DNA of 64,000 nucleotides from Palaemon carinicauda (Eukaryota > Arthropoda > Malacostraca > Decapoda > Palaemonidae). The notes beneath the pieces were generated by a model. It was given only the letters and a program-made list of their open reading frames with translations, ran no database searches and was not told where the DNA came from. Both the position numbers and the translations under genes were made by a program. The stretch lies in contig NC_090744.1 of assembly GCF_036898095.1 (NCBI RefSeq), positions 100,990,341 to 101,054,340 on the forward strand, written 5' to 3'. Of the stretch, positions 11,343 through 22,319 are shown in pieces. Within the stretch, counting starts at the first letter, position 1. Every line of letters begins with the position of its first letter.

Positions 11343-12475
11343 TTGTAGTTATTTTAGCAAGTGTACACGTAATCCTAGAACAGTTAAAGAGGAGAAAATA
11401 GTTCATTACAACCTTGATCAGCATTTGAAATTGGCATTCCATTCGACTATGTTGAGTAATACTGGTCAATTGATTAAACTATAGACTGTTTAAATGGTTT
11501 TATATTAATCCACTTGGTGAGTAGTAGTTCGTAAGAACCTTTTTGAGAGTGGACCTCGTGTTTTCTGTACTATGCTGTACTTCTTTTTAATTGAGACTGA
11601 TTTTTTGTGTTGAAAAGCTGAACAAATTAATGAATGAGACCGGTATAGATCATCTGAAGTAACGATCAACTAATGTAAATATTACGCAACCACTGTTCTA
11701 ATAGAGACGGCCTCAATAGGTTCATTGTTAACATTTGAGAAGTAGCAAGTCATCAGTTTTGAAATACTCCAGTATTTTTGGTCGTCCATAGATAACTATT
11801 TGACTATTTGTATGTTCTTACAGTACTGTGTGGGTACAAATATATTGATGATCATTCCTAAAAACTGACATAGCATGTACAGTATTGCTGGCACCTGAGC
11901 CAGTAAGAATAAACAAGATTATTAACTCAGTCTTACAGTGCATATTTGATTCACAATGTAATAGAGAACATAAATCTCTAAAAGACGGTATATGAAAGAA
12001 ACATACCAAACTTTAGGTATATTAGGTTGCATACTATTTTAATGCAAGTTGGTATTTGTGGAATTCAATGAATGAGAAGACAAAATTAGCTTTAATGCGA
12101 GTTTTTGAAAAATTTTGATCTATTTTTTATTAAGATGAGATGATATATTTAGTCTGCAGTACACAGATATGATCCCCATCAAGAACTGCTTGGCACTGAT
12201 GGTAACATGAAAGTTGAATGATTTAACAAGTGTTACAGCTGGAAGATTGCCAAAGCCATTTATGGACTGTTTTTGTCAAATCTGTGAACTACAAGAAATT
12301 TATGAATGGCTAGTACAGTATGTGGTTTGTTATTGTGTAAGAAAATTATGCCAGATGCAAACTTTGCAGTGAATGTGTATATGATCTAGTTCAAAAACAA
12401 ATTCTTGCTGCTGTATAACCTACAATCTTTGAGAAGTTTTTAAGCATTAGAGTTTTGGAAAATATCACAAACTAT
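11343..12475 (+). other. RUVBL2 3' untranslated and intergenic sequence
   Basis: AT-rich sequence after the RUVBL2 stop up to the first LINE copy. Apart from the candidate polyadenylation signals, no genes or repeats were recognised. Confidence 0.5.
11473..11913 (+). promoter_or_regulatory. Candidate RUVBL2 polyadenylation signals
   Basis: ATTAAA occurs at 11473-11478 (131 bp after the stop) and AATAAA at 11908-11913. Either could end the RUVBL2 transcript; the sequence alone does not decide, and neither has a clear GU-rich element directly after it. Confidence 0.3.
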
Positions 12476-13160
12476 TACATACACACATATACCAGGGCAC
12501 TTCCCCCAATTTTGGGGGTAGCCGACATCAAACAAATGAAACAAAAAAGGGGACCTCTCCTCTCTACGTTCCTCCCAGCCTGACAAGGGACTCAACCGAG
12601 GGTGCCACAGCCCATCCTCCCCCGTTATCCACCACAGATGAAGCTTCATAACGCTGAGTCCCCTACTGCTGCTACCTCCACGGTCATCCAAGGCACCGCA
12701 GAAAGCAGCAGAGCCTACCAGAACTGCGTCACAATCGCTCGCCATTCATTCCTATTTTTAGCACGCTCTCTTGCCTCTCTTACATCTATCCTTCTATCAC
12801 CCAGAGCTTCCTTCACTGTATCCATCCACCCAAACCTTGGCCCTCCTCTTGTACTTCTCCCATCAACTTTTGCATTCATCACCTTCTTTAGCAGACAGCC
12901 ACTTTCCATTCTCTCAACATGGCCAAACCACCTCAACACATTCAGATCCACTCTAGCTGCTAACTCATTTCTTACACCCGTTCTCACCCTCACTACTTCG
13001 TTCCTAACCCTATCTACTCGAGATACACCAGCCATACTCCTTAGACATTTCATCTCAAACACATTCAATTTCTGTCTCTCCGTCACTTTCATTCCCCACA
13101 ACTCCGATCCATACATCACAGTTGGTACAATCACTTTCTCACACAGAACTCTCACAATTG
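12476..13160 (-). mobile_element. 5'-truncated LINE, C-terminal end of ORF2 and 3' end
   Basis: On the - strand an ORF from 13191 to 12715 encodes the C-terminal part of a non-LTR retrotransposon polyprotein: VPTVMYGSELW, then a Lys/Glu-rich linker, NVFEMKCLRSMAGVSR, and LRWFGHVERM. The 3' end follows to a (TATG)n tail at about 12476. It is truncated just before the RT catalytic motifs. Its orientation is opposite to the copy at 14720-16278, so the two form a potential inverted pair. The clade (RTE-like or another) cannot be fixed from this part. Confidence 0.85.
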
Positions 13161-13179
13161 GAATAAAATATTTTAAGAT

Positions 13180-13930
13180 GAGTAACAACATTTAAATAAA
13201 CATTTCATATATAAACTATAAAACCTTAAAAGATAAGATAGAATAGTGTGCCCAAGTGTACCTTCAAGCAAGAGAACTCAACCCCAAGACAGTGGAAGCC
13301 CATGGTACAGAGAGATGGCACTACCCAAGATTAGAGAACAATGGTTTGATTTTGGAGTGTCCTAGAAGAGCTGCTGACCATGGTTAAAGTCTCTTTACCC
13401 TTACCAAGGGGAAAGTAGCCACTGAACATTATAGTGGTAGTCAACCCCTTGAATGAAGAATTGTTTAGTAATTTCAATGTTGTCGGGTGTGTGACGAGCC
13501 GAGAGAGGGTTGTGAACTCAAAGGCAGGATGCAATCAACTGAGTATATTTATTAAAGAACACTCTCCTTTATATACAAAACCTCAAGACAACAGGAAAAT
13601 ACATGTTCGAGAAAATGACAATGTTACATAGGCGACACACCAACATGTCTCTGGTTCTTTTTAGTGCGAGGGAAGAGCGCAGATACAAGCATAATATATA
13701 CGAAATAATTTATGTACGATCGTGTGACACGATTGGTAAAGGTGTATGAGGAGAGGAGAATGTAGAAAAAATAGGCCAGACCATTTGTTGTATGCGTAGG
13801 CAAAGGAAAAATAAGCTGTAACCAGAAATAGGGATCGAATGTAATACTGTCTGGCCAGTTAAAGGACCTAATAACTCTAGCGGTAGTATCTCGACGGGCA
13901 GCTGGTGCCCTGGCCAACCTACTACCTCCA
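13180..13930 (+). repeat. R1 repeat, copy 1, interrupted by a 250 bp insertion
   Basis: The segments 13180-13487 and 13741-13925 align in order with the R1 copies at 26044-26510, 33545-34135 (reverse) and 40084-40745; shared landmarks are AAGCAAGAGAACTC, CCAAGACAGTGGAAG and GAGGAAAGTAGCC-like strings. The two halves are separated by foreign sequence at about 13488-13740. R1 has an (AAT)n end in other copies and no coding capacity, so it may be the 3' part of a larger element. Confidence 0.75.
13488..13740 (-). mobile_element. LTR-like insertion inside R1
   Basis: About 250 bp are absent from the other R1 copies. The borders show the repeat GGTGT on each side, a candidate 5 bp target duplication. 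Read on the - strand it has a TATATAAAGG TATA-like box followed by AATAAA about 20 bp later, the order expected in a retroviral-type LTR, and no ORF. It could be a solo LTR, but the ends are not a clean TG...CA pair. Confidence 0.45.
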
Positions 13931-14719
13931 AATTAAAATAAAGAAAAATATTAGTGTCTTCGTTATCCATCAGGCTTTGCCTCCGGGGTTGTATATAGCA
14001 TTTGAAGACTACATGTCTCTACTACTACTCATTCTTAATGAAGTCTTCCCCGTATACTCATGAATTTGCTTTGTATCTGTACCTTTCCCAAGTTCAAGTT
14101 ATAACATGCACATGCCTTTAATATGAAGTACTGTATATGAGAATTTTCTATTTACCAGCTGAATACTCAAACTTACAAATAAGCTCTTTCCGCTCGACTC
14201 AAACTGCTGTTTATTTTTCTAATTGCCATTTTAATCCAGTATGCCAACCAATTAGAAACCTTTATAATTTGCAGTCAGAGGTATTTTGTGACACCATCTT
14301 TTACCTTTGATGCCCATTACTGCATACACCTTCCCCATTCTATACACTCAACCACTGTGCCTTATACTTTGCCAACAATTGTGTTATCACAAAAAAAATG
14401 TTCAGTCCTTTGGGCTTCTATATAATTCTAAAATCTTTATACTCTGGATTATACAGTCATCTATGCACTAATACTAGAGATTTCTTTTGCAACTCCTATT
14501 ACCGATACAATCAGTGAAGAGCTCTGGGCCCCTAATGGAGATAAACATACACACACATATTTATATACTCTGTATAATATATAACTTATAATTAATAGAT
14601 ATATTAGTGGCATCCGATAATCAAAAATAGCATCTCTCAGGAAAATTTATCTTTCTGACATGCCTACCTTTGTCTTCATTCCAAATCTTCTTCTATGCTG
14701 TTGAATCATTACTTGTATT
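13931..14719. other. Intergenic, no recognised features
   Basis: AT-rich sequence between R1 copy 1 and the LINE copy. No ORF, repeat or RNA gene recognised. Confidence 0.5.
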
Positions 14720-16278
14720 TTTATTCTTTATTTATAACAAACGATATTGGTGTCAGAGTACTGATTAATAGGATTAAGGATAAAACAGAGAATGCAATCT
14801 TAGAAGTACAGGGTGGTTTTAGAAGAGGTAGGGGTTGTATGAATCAGATTTTTACAATTAGGCAGATATGCGAGAAATATTTAGCTAAAGGTAAGGAGGT
14901 GTATGTTGTGTTTATGGATCTGGAGAAAGCGTATGATAAGAGTTGATAGGGAAGCAATGTGGAATGTGATGAGGTTATATGGAGTTGGGGGAAGGTTGTT
15001 GCAAGCAGTGAAAAGTTTCTACAAAGGTAGTAAAGCATGTTTGTTCCAACACACAGACTTACCTCGAAACACTTTCATAGGAGTTACCTGGAACCTCCTC
15101 TCAAACGACCAGAGGTTTGTGTAGTTTACCCTACTCCCATTTTCTATCATGATACGCCTACCGGAGGAATACGATGGAGTGGTGAATGCTCGAGTGCTTG
15201 GACGAGGATTAAAACTGGTAGACGAGAATGACCATGAATGGGAGGTAAATCAGTTGTTGTTTGCGGATGTTATTTTACTGGTTGCAGACGCGGAAGAGAA
15301 GCTTGGCCGATTAGTGACAGAATTTGGAAGGGTGTGTGAGAGAAGGAAGTTGAGAGTTAATGTGGGTAAGAGTAAGGTTATGAGCTGTATGAGAAGGGAA
15401 GGTGGTGCGAGGTTGAATGTCATGTTGAATGGAGAGTTACTTGAGGAGGTGGATCAGTTTTAAGTAATTGGGGTCTGTTGTTGCAGCAAATGGTGGAGTG
15501 GAAGCAGATGTACGTCAGAGAGTGAATGAAGGATGCAAAGTGTTGGGGCCAGTTAAGGTAGTAGTAAAAAATAGAGGGGTGGTCATGAATGTAAAGAGTT
15601 CTGTGTGAGAAAGTGATTGTACCAACTGTGATGTATGGATCGGAGTTTTGGGTAATGAAAGTGACGGAGAGACAGAAATTGAATGTGTTTGAGATGAAAT
15701 GTCTAAGGAGTATGGCTGGTGTATCTCGAGTAGATAGGGTTAGGAACGAAGTAGTGAGGGTGAGAACGGGTGTAGGAAATGAGTTAGCGGCTAGAGTGGA
15801 TATGAATATGTTGAGGTGGTTTGGCCATGTTGAGAGAATGAAAATTGGCTGTCTGCTAAAGAAGGTGATGAATGCAAGAGTTGATGGGAGAAGTACAAAA
15901 GGAAGGCCAAGGTTTGGGTGGATGGATGAAGTGAAGGAAGCTCTGGGTGATAGGATAGATGTGAGAGCGTGCTAGAAATAGGAATGAATGGCGAGCGATT
16001 GTGACGCAGTTCCGGTAGGCTCTGCTGCTTCCTCCGGTGCCTTGGAAGACCGTGGAGGTAGGAGCAATAGGGGACTCGGCATTATGAGGCTTCATCTGTG
16101 GTGGATAACGGAGGAGGGTGGGCTGTGCCACCCTAGCAGTACCAGCCGAACTCGGTTGAGTCCCTTGTCAGGCTGGGAGGAATGTAGAGAGGAGAGGTCC
16201 CCTTTTCTGTTTCATTTGTTTGATGTCGGCTACCCCCAAAAATTGGGGGAAGTGCCTTGGTATATGTATGTATGTATG
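14720..16278 (+). mobile_element. LINE with degenerate reverse transcriptase, (TATG)n tail
   Basis: Frames broken by stops and shifts encode in order GFRRGRGCMNQIFTIRQ, motif A as VVFMDLEKAYD (near 14910-14940), VDREAMWNVMRLYGV, the catalytic block as LLFADVILLVADAEEKLG (near 15255-15300) and the C-terminal VPTVMYGSEFWVMK to LRWFGHVERM (15613-15850). The second Asp of the usual FADD box is Val. Between about 15045 and 15150 the expected motif B region is replaced by unrelated sequence. The 3' end has CCCCCAAAAATTGGGGG and a (TATG)n tail. The copy is dead and 5'-truncated. Confidence 0.88.
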
Positions 16279-16641
16279 ATATTGGTGTCAATGACCTTCG
16301 ATGTCAGGATGTCGGAGAACTAAATCAATCAATCTTAGTGGTGCACTTTGGTTTTATAACGACTCACTTATTGTCCTGTGGTAGGACTTTTGAAGATTTA
16401 CCAGCATTTTATATTACTTCAATTTACACTAGTATGGTACTTCTCTTATAAAGTAATTGCATTATCCTTAAATTTGCCTTGCTAAGAATTTTAGTATTTT
16501 CAGTGTTAGACTTTCGTAATTTTTAGAATCAAGGTTAAATCAAGTTGCCATTTCAAGCTTTTATATTATTTGACTTAGCGTGGAGAACTGGCTTTTTACT
16601 AAGGAAAATAAAATTTTTAAACAAAGTAAACAAATATATAC
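16279..16641. other. Intergenic sequence downstream of AP4S1
   Basis: AT-rich sequence. It contains at 16594-16617 a 24 bp exact match to the right terminus of DIRS copy B (24191-24214 region). Nothing else was recognised. Confidence 0.5.
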
Positions 16642-16647
16642 TTTATT
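16642..16647 (-). terminator. Candidate AP4S1 polyadenylation signal
   Basis: TTTATT on the + strand, AATAAA on the - strand, 349 bp downstream of the AP4S1 stop. It is the clearest hexamer in the region; more A/T-rich hexamers nearby make the exact site uncertain. Confidence 0.45.
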
Positions 16648-16995
16648 AAAAACAATATAAATATGAAGTAAATAAATACACTTTTAATTGACAGTTCTCA
16701 TCAATATTAACAATTTACAATATGGTGATAGAAATGAAACTATCATACCTTTGGAGGAAAAATGTTTTTGTGTGACATTTACACAAATAAAGTATTTCAG
16801 TGGATCACTTTTCACACAAATTAGAATGTATTTCTTACTACTGTACAGAAAAAATCTGGAAAAAAGTCCACAGGGACACTATTATCACTTAAAGGGAATA
16901 ATTTACAATTTGCTACACAAGAATGCAGTAATTATGAAAAACATGATTACAAAGTCATTAAAAATTAAAACCACAATTGTCTCATCAATACACTG

Positions 16996-17289
16996 TTATC
17001 TGGACATTGTGTCCAACATCTGGATAGGGCTTAGAGCATTTTTTATAGAAGTTTCAACAACTTCACCATCCACCACCATTTCCTCCAGCACCATGTGAAG
17101 TCTATCAATATTGAAAAGAACGTGACGCTCGGAAAACTTCCCAAAGTACCTATGGAGAGCATTCACATAGAGGCTGAGGAACTCGTACACCATGAGTTCA
17201 TTTTCTGACTTGTCGGCTGCAACGATGAAGAGGCAGGGACCAAACCATCGAAAAATGAGGGTGAAACCTCCATCTTCCAGAAAATGACA
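16996..17289 (-). CDS. AP4S1: AP-4 complex sigma subunit-like, coding exon 2 (C-terminal two thirds)
   Basis: On the - strand the exon begins with TGT after acceptor TTTTCCAG and ends with TAA at 16996-16998; 97 codons. The reading CHFLEDGGFTLIFRWFGPCL is followed by FIVAADKSENELMVYEFL, FNIDRLHMVLEEMV and VETSIKNALSPIQMLDTMSR. This is the clathrin-adaptor small (sigma) fold, longin-like, which binds large adaptor subunits at the trans-Golgi network. Joined to exon 1 the protein is 143 aa, the size of AP-4 sigma (about 144 aa), and the LDxMS ending fits AP-4 better than AP-1, AP-2 or AP-3 sigma. The residue spacing is diverged, so another sigma paralogue is possible but less likely. Confidence 0.85.
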   Translation of the reverse strand, partial: CHFLEDGGFTLIFRWFGPCLFIVAADKSENELMVYEFLSLYVNALHRYFGKFSERHVLFNIDRLHMVLEEMVVDGEVVETSIKNALSPIQMLDTMSR

Positions 17290-17854
17290 CTGGAAAAGAT
17301 AGATAAATATAATTTCTACAGTACTGTAAAAACAATTAGATCACTTCTTAACATACTACAGTACTTTAATTATGAGCTACATGAAAATTGTTACTTGACA
17401 AAATTTTGTGACATGATGCATTTTACAAGTAAACATAACATTCTGAATAAATGTACGTAATTTAGTTTAGGCTGGAAATTACATGGAATTACTATCAGGT
17501 AGGGGATCTCTTGTATATTGTGTTCAAGCAGGATATACTAGAGTTGGCATTACTTAACTAAGGGACAGACCCTAGATTATCTGATGTCAGGGCCCTGGCC
17601 TCAATTAGGTGCCAACCAAAATCCTTAGCAACAACAGACAGATATGAATAAGGATATGTCTGAGGCCTTTGTCCTGCAGTAAACTAGAGATAGTTGCATT
17701 TGTTGTTTTTGTGTGCACACACGCACACTAATTAGTTCCATGATACCACTAAAACCGATGTTCGACTTGTCAGATTTTTGCCCTTTAATTGAATTAGAAG
17801 TTCCCTATACAGTACATACAGTATATTGAGCATAAAAAAGTACTTAAAATCTTT

Positions 17855-18035
17855 CATTTTTCAATATTAAACTTACCCGATGATCATATAGCTGCAACTC
17901 TGTTGCTCGACAGAAAAAACCTACGGGCGGAATACGCCAGCGATCGCTATACAGGTGGGGGTGTACATCAACAGCGCCATCTGTCAAAGGTACTCAAGTA
18001 CTCGATGTCAACAAAGAACCAATTTTTCCTCTGTC
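17855..18035 (+). repeat. DIRS copy B left inverted terminal repeat
   Basis: Bases 17872-18035 are the reverse complement of 24012-24176, with a single indel near the inner end. Bases 17855-17890 are mirrored again in the ICR at 23884-23919, which fixes the outer end at about 17855 (CATTTTTCAATATT). Confidence 0.92.
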
Positions 18036-19200
18036 GTGCCAATGGCAGGACCTACTAAATACGCCGTCCCTAACTGGATTTGTTTTCACAACGATTTGGT
18101 GAAGTACACTATTCCAGTTTTGAGCTTTCGCTATGCAGGGGTTTTATCTTCATTTCAAAACTTGAATTCGTTTTCGATAGATTTAATTATGGTGACGAAG
18201 AGAGTATGGACTCTCTTTCACTTTTAAATGGCCGACCCTTCCCTTAGACGGAAGTGTGTTTAGGTTTTTGGTAATTTTGCTTAACACGTTATAGATCCAT
18301 TTATTTATATCTCTCCGCCTTTTTAGGCCTCTTCGGTTAACTTTCCAATTATTATAAACTTATAAAAATAAATTTTTATGTTTGTTTATATGCGACCTTT
18401 CCTAATAGTAGGCGGTCCTAACTTGGAACCGAAGTTAATTAACATTGAGCCCGTTTTATCGTATTTAACCTTTAAAGAATTTAATATTTTTTTTATTTTA
18501 ATGTTTTATGGAAGAATTTCTTTGATAGTCTCGTACTGTTTTCAAAGATGAACTAACGTTTAGTTTTTAGTCTCCGCAGTTGTTGACGTTCAGAACGTTC
18601 AACTTGCGCTCTATCGTTACGATAGAGAGAGAGTGTATCACGGTTTCACTTTGCAGTAGAGTAAACCGATTCTAGCGTTTCGTTCATTCTTTCTTAGCTT
18701 AAAGAGTTTAAATTCTAAATAAAGGAACTTTTTATTTGGGAAACCTTTCAGTTTTTTCCTTTAGCAAATAACATGTTTTAACGATATATAATTGGGCTCT
18801 TCTCTCAGGTGCTAATTCAAGAGAGAAGAGAGAGAGAGATAGAGACGGAGGGAGAGAGAGGAGAATAAACGTTTCGTTCAAGCGGGTAACGTTGTTCTCG
18901 TTTTTTACTCTTCTCCCTAGTCGTTGTAGGGGAAGAAGGTAAAACGTTTCTAGGGTTTTATTCTTGTTCCCAGGCTTTATGCGGTGAGAGATTGTAAACG
19001 TAGTTTATTTGATCTAGTGTTTAGTCTCTTTTCCAGCCACTGAATTCTTTATCTTTATTTATGTTTTTCTGTTGCATTGTAAAACTGTTTTCGCAATGAC
19101 TACCTTTTAATGAAGGATAGGATTGCGTGTTTCAGGTAGAAATCAGTTAAAGTTTCGATTTCAGTGAAATAAGTGCAAACAGAAAATCAAAAGTGATAAA
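18036..19200 (+). other. DIRS copy B leader, no ORF
   Basis: About 1.16 kb between the left ITR and the first long ORF. AT-rich, with a purine-rich GA tract near 18820-18865. No conserved protein is visible; short ORFs near the ITR have no support. Confidence 0.5.
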
Positions 19201-20600
19201 GTGATATGCGCAAAGTGTTACAGTGTTGCGTCCGAGGGTTCGTCTGTTCGTGCCAGTTGTTCACCTAGTCCGGGACCTCTTACAAGCTCCCAAGCCCAGG
19301 GGAGAAGTAATGTCGAACGACTTATGGGTTCCACAGGCCTTGATCGACGAACAGACGTTTTTCCCTCCGTGGTTTCGGGCGTATCTACACACGTTTGCCG
19401 ACGTGAGATCGCCCCACCCACACAAAGACGAGAGAGCCCATTTATTCCTCGTCTGCGGAAGAGGTTTCTCGTAAGAAACCATGGACCAAATCTCGCAGCT
19501 TTTAAGTGCAAGTCGGTCCCTTCCGCGCAAGTCCAACGGCCTAGGTGTAGCCACTGGGTCAGTTCGGACTCGCTGCAGTCATCCGACGACTGCACACCTC
19601 CCAAGAGAGGCAAGGTGGTACCGCAACAGGCAGTAACTCCGTCTGTTGCCGCACCAGCTGTTTTAGACCCTCAGTCACGACGGACAGTAGCTCCGTCTGT
19701 TGCCGTTTTTTGTAGACCCTAAGTGGTCTTTACTGCAGTCTATGCAGACTCAGTTACCTGCGGTTATGCAGGATTTTCGTGCGGAGAAGGTTGACACTGC
19801 TCTCGTTAGCCTACAACCTGCCACTGTTGTGCACCCAGCTCACGCTGAGGCTGCCTGCTCCCACACTCCGGCTGCGGAGAGCTCCACCTCCGATGCGCAA
19901 TCGACCCTGCCAGACGCATGTTAACGTTAGCCGACGTGCGGCTCCCTCCGTTAACATGCGTGAGCTACCGCATCAGCAGTGGGAAGGTGGAGTCAAGCTG
20001 CCGTGTTTTGACGCGATGCGTTAGTTTCCGCAACCCACGGCAGTCCCCACCACGCACCACCACTCCGCTTTGGTTGTTGTCTGCTCCCACACTCCGACTG
20101 CGGAGAAGGTTGACGATGCACCCGTTTGCCTACAACCTGCCACGGTTGTGCGCCCAGCATGGCTGCCTGCTCCCACACTCTTGTTGTGAGAGCTCCTCCA
20201 CCCATGCGCAGTCGACCCTGCCAGACGCATGCTGACTCCCACAGACACACGGAGCACTCCGTTGCCGTGCGTGAGCTACCACAAGCTGCCGTGTTTTGAC
20301 ACGGTGTGTCAGCCTCCGCAACCCACTGTGGTTACCGCCACTCACCCGCAGCAGACTAGTCAGTCAGGAGTTGAGGCTTCCCCACACAGCTTTGGTTGTT
20401 GCCAGCTCACAGACTGTCAAGCAGTTACATGACGTTGCCTTCTGGTCTGCTACTAATGCACCAGTGCTGTATGTCCTCACGCACCTGTTGTGGTTGACAG
20501 TTCAGTTTTTGACAGTTCACAGACTGTCAAGCAGTTACATAACGTTGCCTTCTGGTCTGCTGCTTTTGCACCAGTGAGACCCTCACTGAGATAACCTAGC
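19201..20600 (+). pseudogene. DIRS copy B gag-like region with internal tandem duplications
   Basis: A 173-codon ORF (19201-19722) is followed by broken frames. The first part is basic and Ser/Pro-rich. From 19787 the sequence repeats itself at a period of about 318 bp (GAAGGTTGAC... at 19787 and 20105, each followed by CTACAACCTGCCAC), and a shorter unit with TCACAGACTGTCAAGCAG recurs at about 20405 and 20515 and again, diverged, near 21190. Position between leader and RT remnant indicates the gag ORF. No zinc knuckle is visible. Confidence 0.5.
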
Positions 20601-21399
20601 TTTTCTCGGACATGGTTCCTGTAGATGAGAAAGTGCTGTTCTCCCTCCTTCTGATATTCCTTTGAGGACTCTGTCATTTTGAGAGGAGCCTTAAGCTGCT
20701 TAACCTCCTATGGACTTTAATTAAAGCATAACAAGGCTTCCAGGGATGGTAAATGGTTCCGCTTCAGTCGCTAACCCCGTCTTGCCACACCTGCTCCCAT
20801 AGACCCTAATGGGCTTTGTTGCAAGACATGCAGTCCAAGCTTGTGTCCTTGTTAGAGGATTTTTTACGGAGAAGAACCTTCTAGCCAACAACCTTCCTAC
20901 CGGTTGGTTGTACGCCCTGTTGACGCTGAGGTATCCTACTCACGTCCGCCAGTTGAGATGGTTCCTCCACCGGTGCGACCCAGTGTGGGTTGCCAGTCGC
21001 ACGTTGACGTTAAGCGACTCTCGGAGGTGGTTGTGGACGTTCAGTGTGTCACTAGGAAGATGTTCAACAACCAGCAGAGATGACTTGTTGTCACGCAGTG
21101 CGGCAATCTCAGCAACCCTGTAGGGGGTTGACTGCACAACCCAGACAGTCTACACAGTTTCGGGTTGACGCTGTACTTCCTCGCGTCCCCATGGTTGACA
21201 GTTCACAGACTGTGCAGCAATACCATGATCTTGTGTCCGGCTCCGTCACGTATCCACCAGTGCGACCGCATTCAGCGAGTCAGACGTTGCCCACTCCGTT
21301 GCCGTTTCCTCATCAGTTTCGGATGAGGAACCCTCTGATGAGGACATTGCTGAACAAGACGATCAACCCCCAGCCCTGCTATCCATCCAGAAGATGCTG

Positions 21400-22114
21400 A
21401 AGAAGGAACACTGCCCTGTCAGGCTGTGGATGAGTCTGGTTAGGACACTGTCATCCGTGGTTCAATTTGTGTCACTTGGAAGACTACACCTCCGTCCTCT
21501 TCTGTATCATCTAGCTTTTCACTGGAAAAGGACTAGACGCTAGAAGCGGTCTCGATCCCGGTTTCCGGAAAGATAAAGTCTGGTCTGACTTGGTGAAAGG
21601 ACTTTATCAACCTTTGAAAGGGTCTTCCCCTGACTGTTCAGACTCCCAACCACGTTCTCTTCTCGGACGCATCGGACGTAGGCTGGGGTGCGACATTAGG
21701 CGGTAGGGAATGCTCGGGATTATGGAACTCGAGTCAAAGGACAATGCATTTCAACTGCAAGAAGCTTCTGGCAGTACGTCTGACCTGGAAAAGCTTCAGG
21801 TCTCTCCTTCAAGGCAAAGTGGTGGAGGTGAACACGGTCAACACCCTGCTTTGACGTACATCTCCAAGCAAGGAGGGACCTACTCTCTGACATGGTACGA
21901 GTTCGCAAGAGACCTCCTCTCCTGTTCAACAGGTCTAGACTTTTCACTAGTAACGAGGTTCATCCAAGGCAACTCGAATGTCATAGCAGATTGTCTCAGT
22001 AGGAAGGGACAAATAATTCCAACATATTGGACCCTCCACAAGGATGTATGCAAGAGACTTTGGGCCACCTGGGGCCAGCCAACCATAGATCTCTTCGCAA
22101 CCTCGATGACCTAG
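21400..22114 (+). pseudogene. DIRS copy B RT-thumb, RNase H and methyltransferase-like remnant
   Basis: The RT thumb-like end (LSSVVQFVSLGRLHLRPL, near 21450-21505) directly follows gag-like sequence, so the palm is deleted. RNase H starts at LFSDASDVGWGA (about 21656-21692); frames then change, with the last part in the ORF ending at 22114 (DFSLVTRFIQGNSNVIADCL, then PTIDLFATS, the start of the methyltransferase-like block). Stops and shifts separate the pieces, so no active enzyme can be made from this copy. Confidence 0.75.
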
Positions 22115-22319
22115 AGGCTCCCAATACTTTGCTCACCTATCCCGGACCCAGCAGTAGTTCATATAGATGCCTTTCTACTAGATTGGTCACATCTAGATCT
22201 ATATGCATTCCCTCCGTTCTAGATTGTCAACAAGGTACTGCAGAAGTTCGCCTCTCACGAAGGGACAAAGTTGACGCTAGTTGCTTCCCTCTGGCCCGCG
22301 AGAGAATAACTCACCGAGG

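Noticed and set aside
17955..18227. 90-codon ORF starting inside the left ITR of copy B
   Set aside because: It starts in the ITR, has no similarity in other copies and precedes a leader without coding signals.
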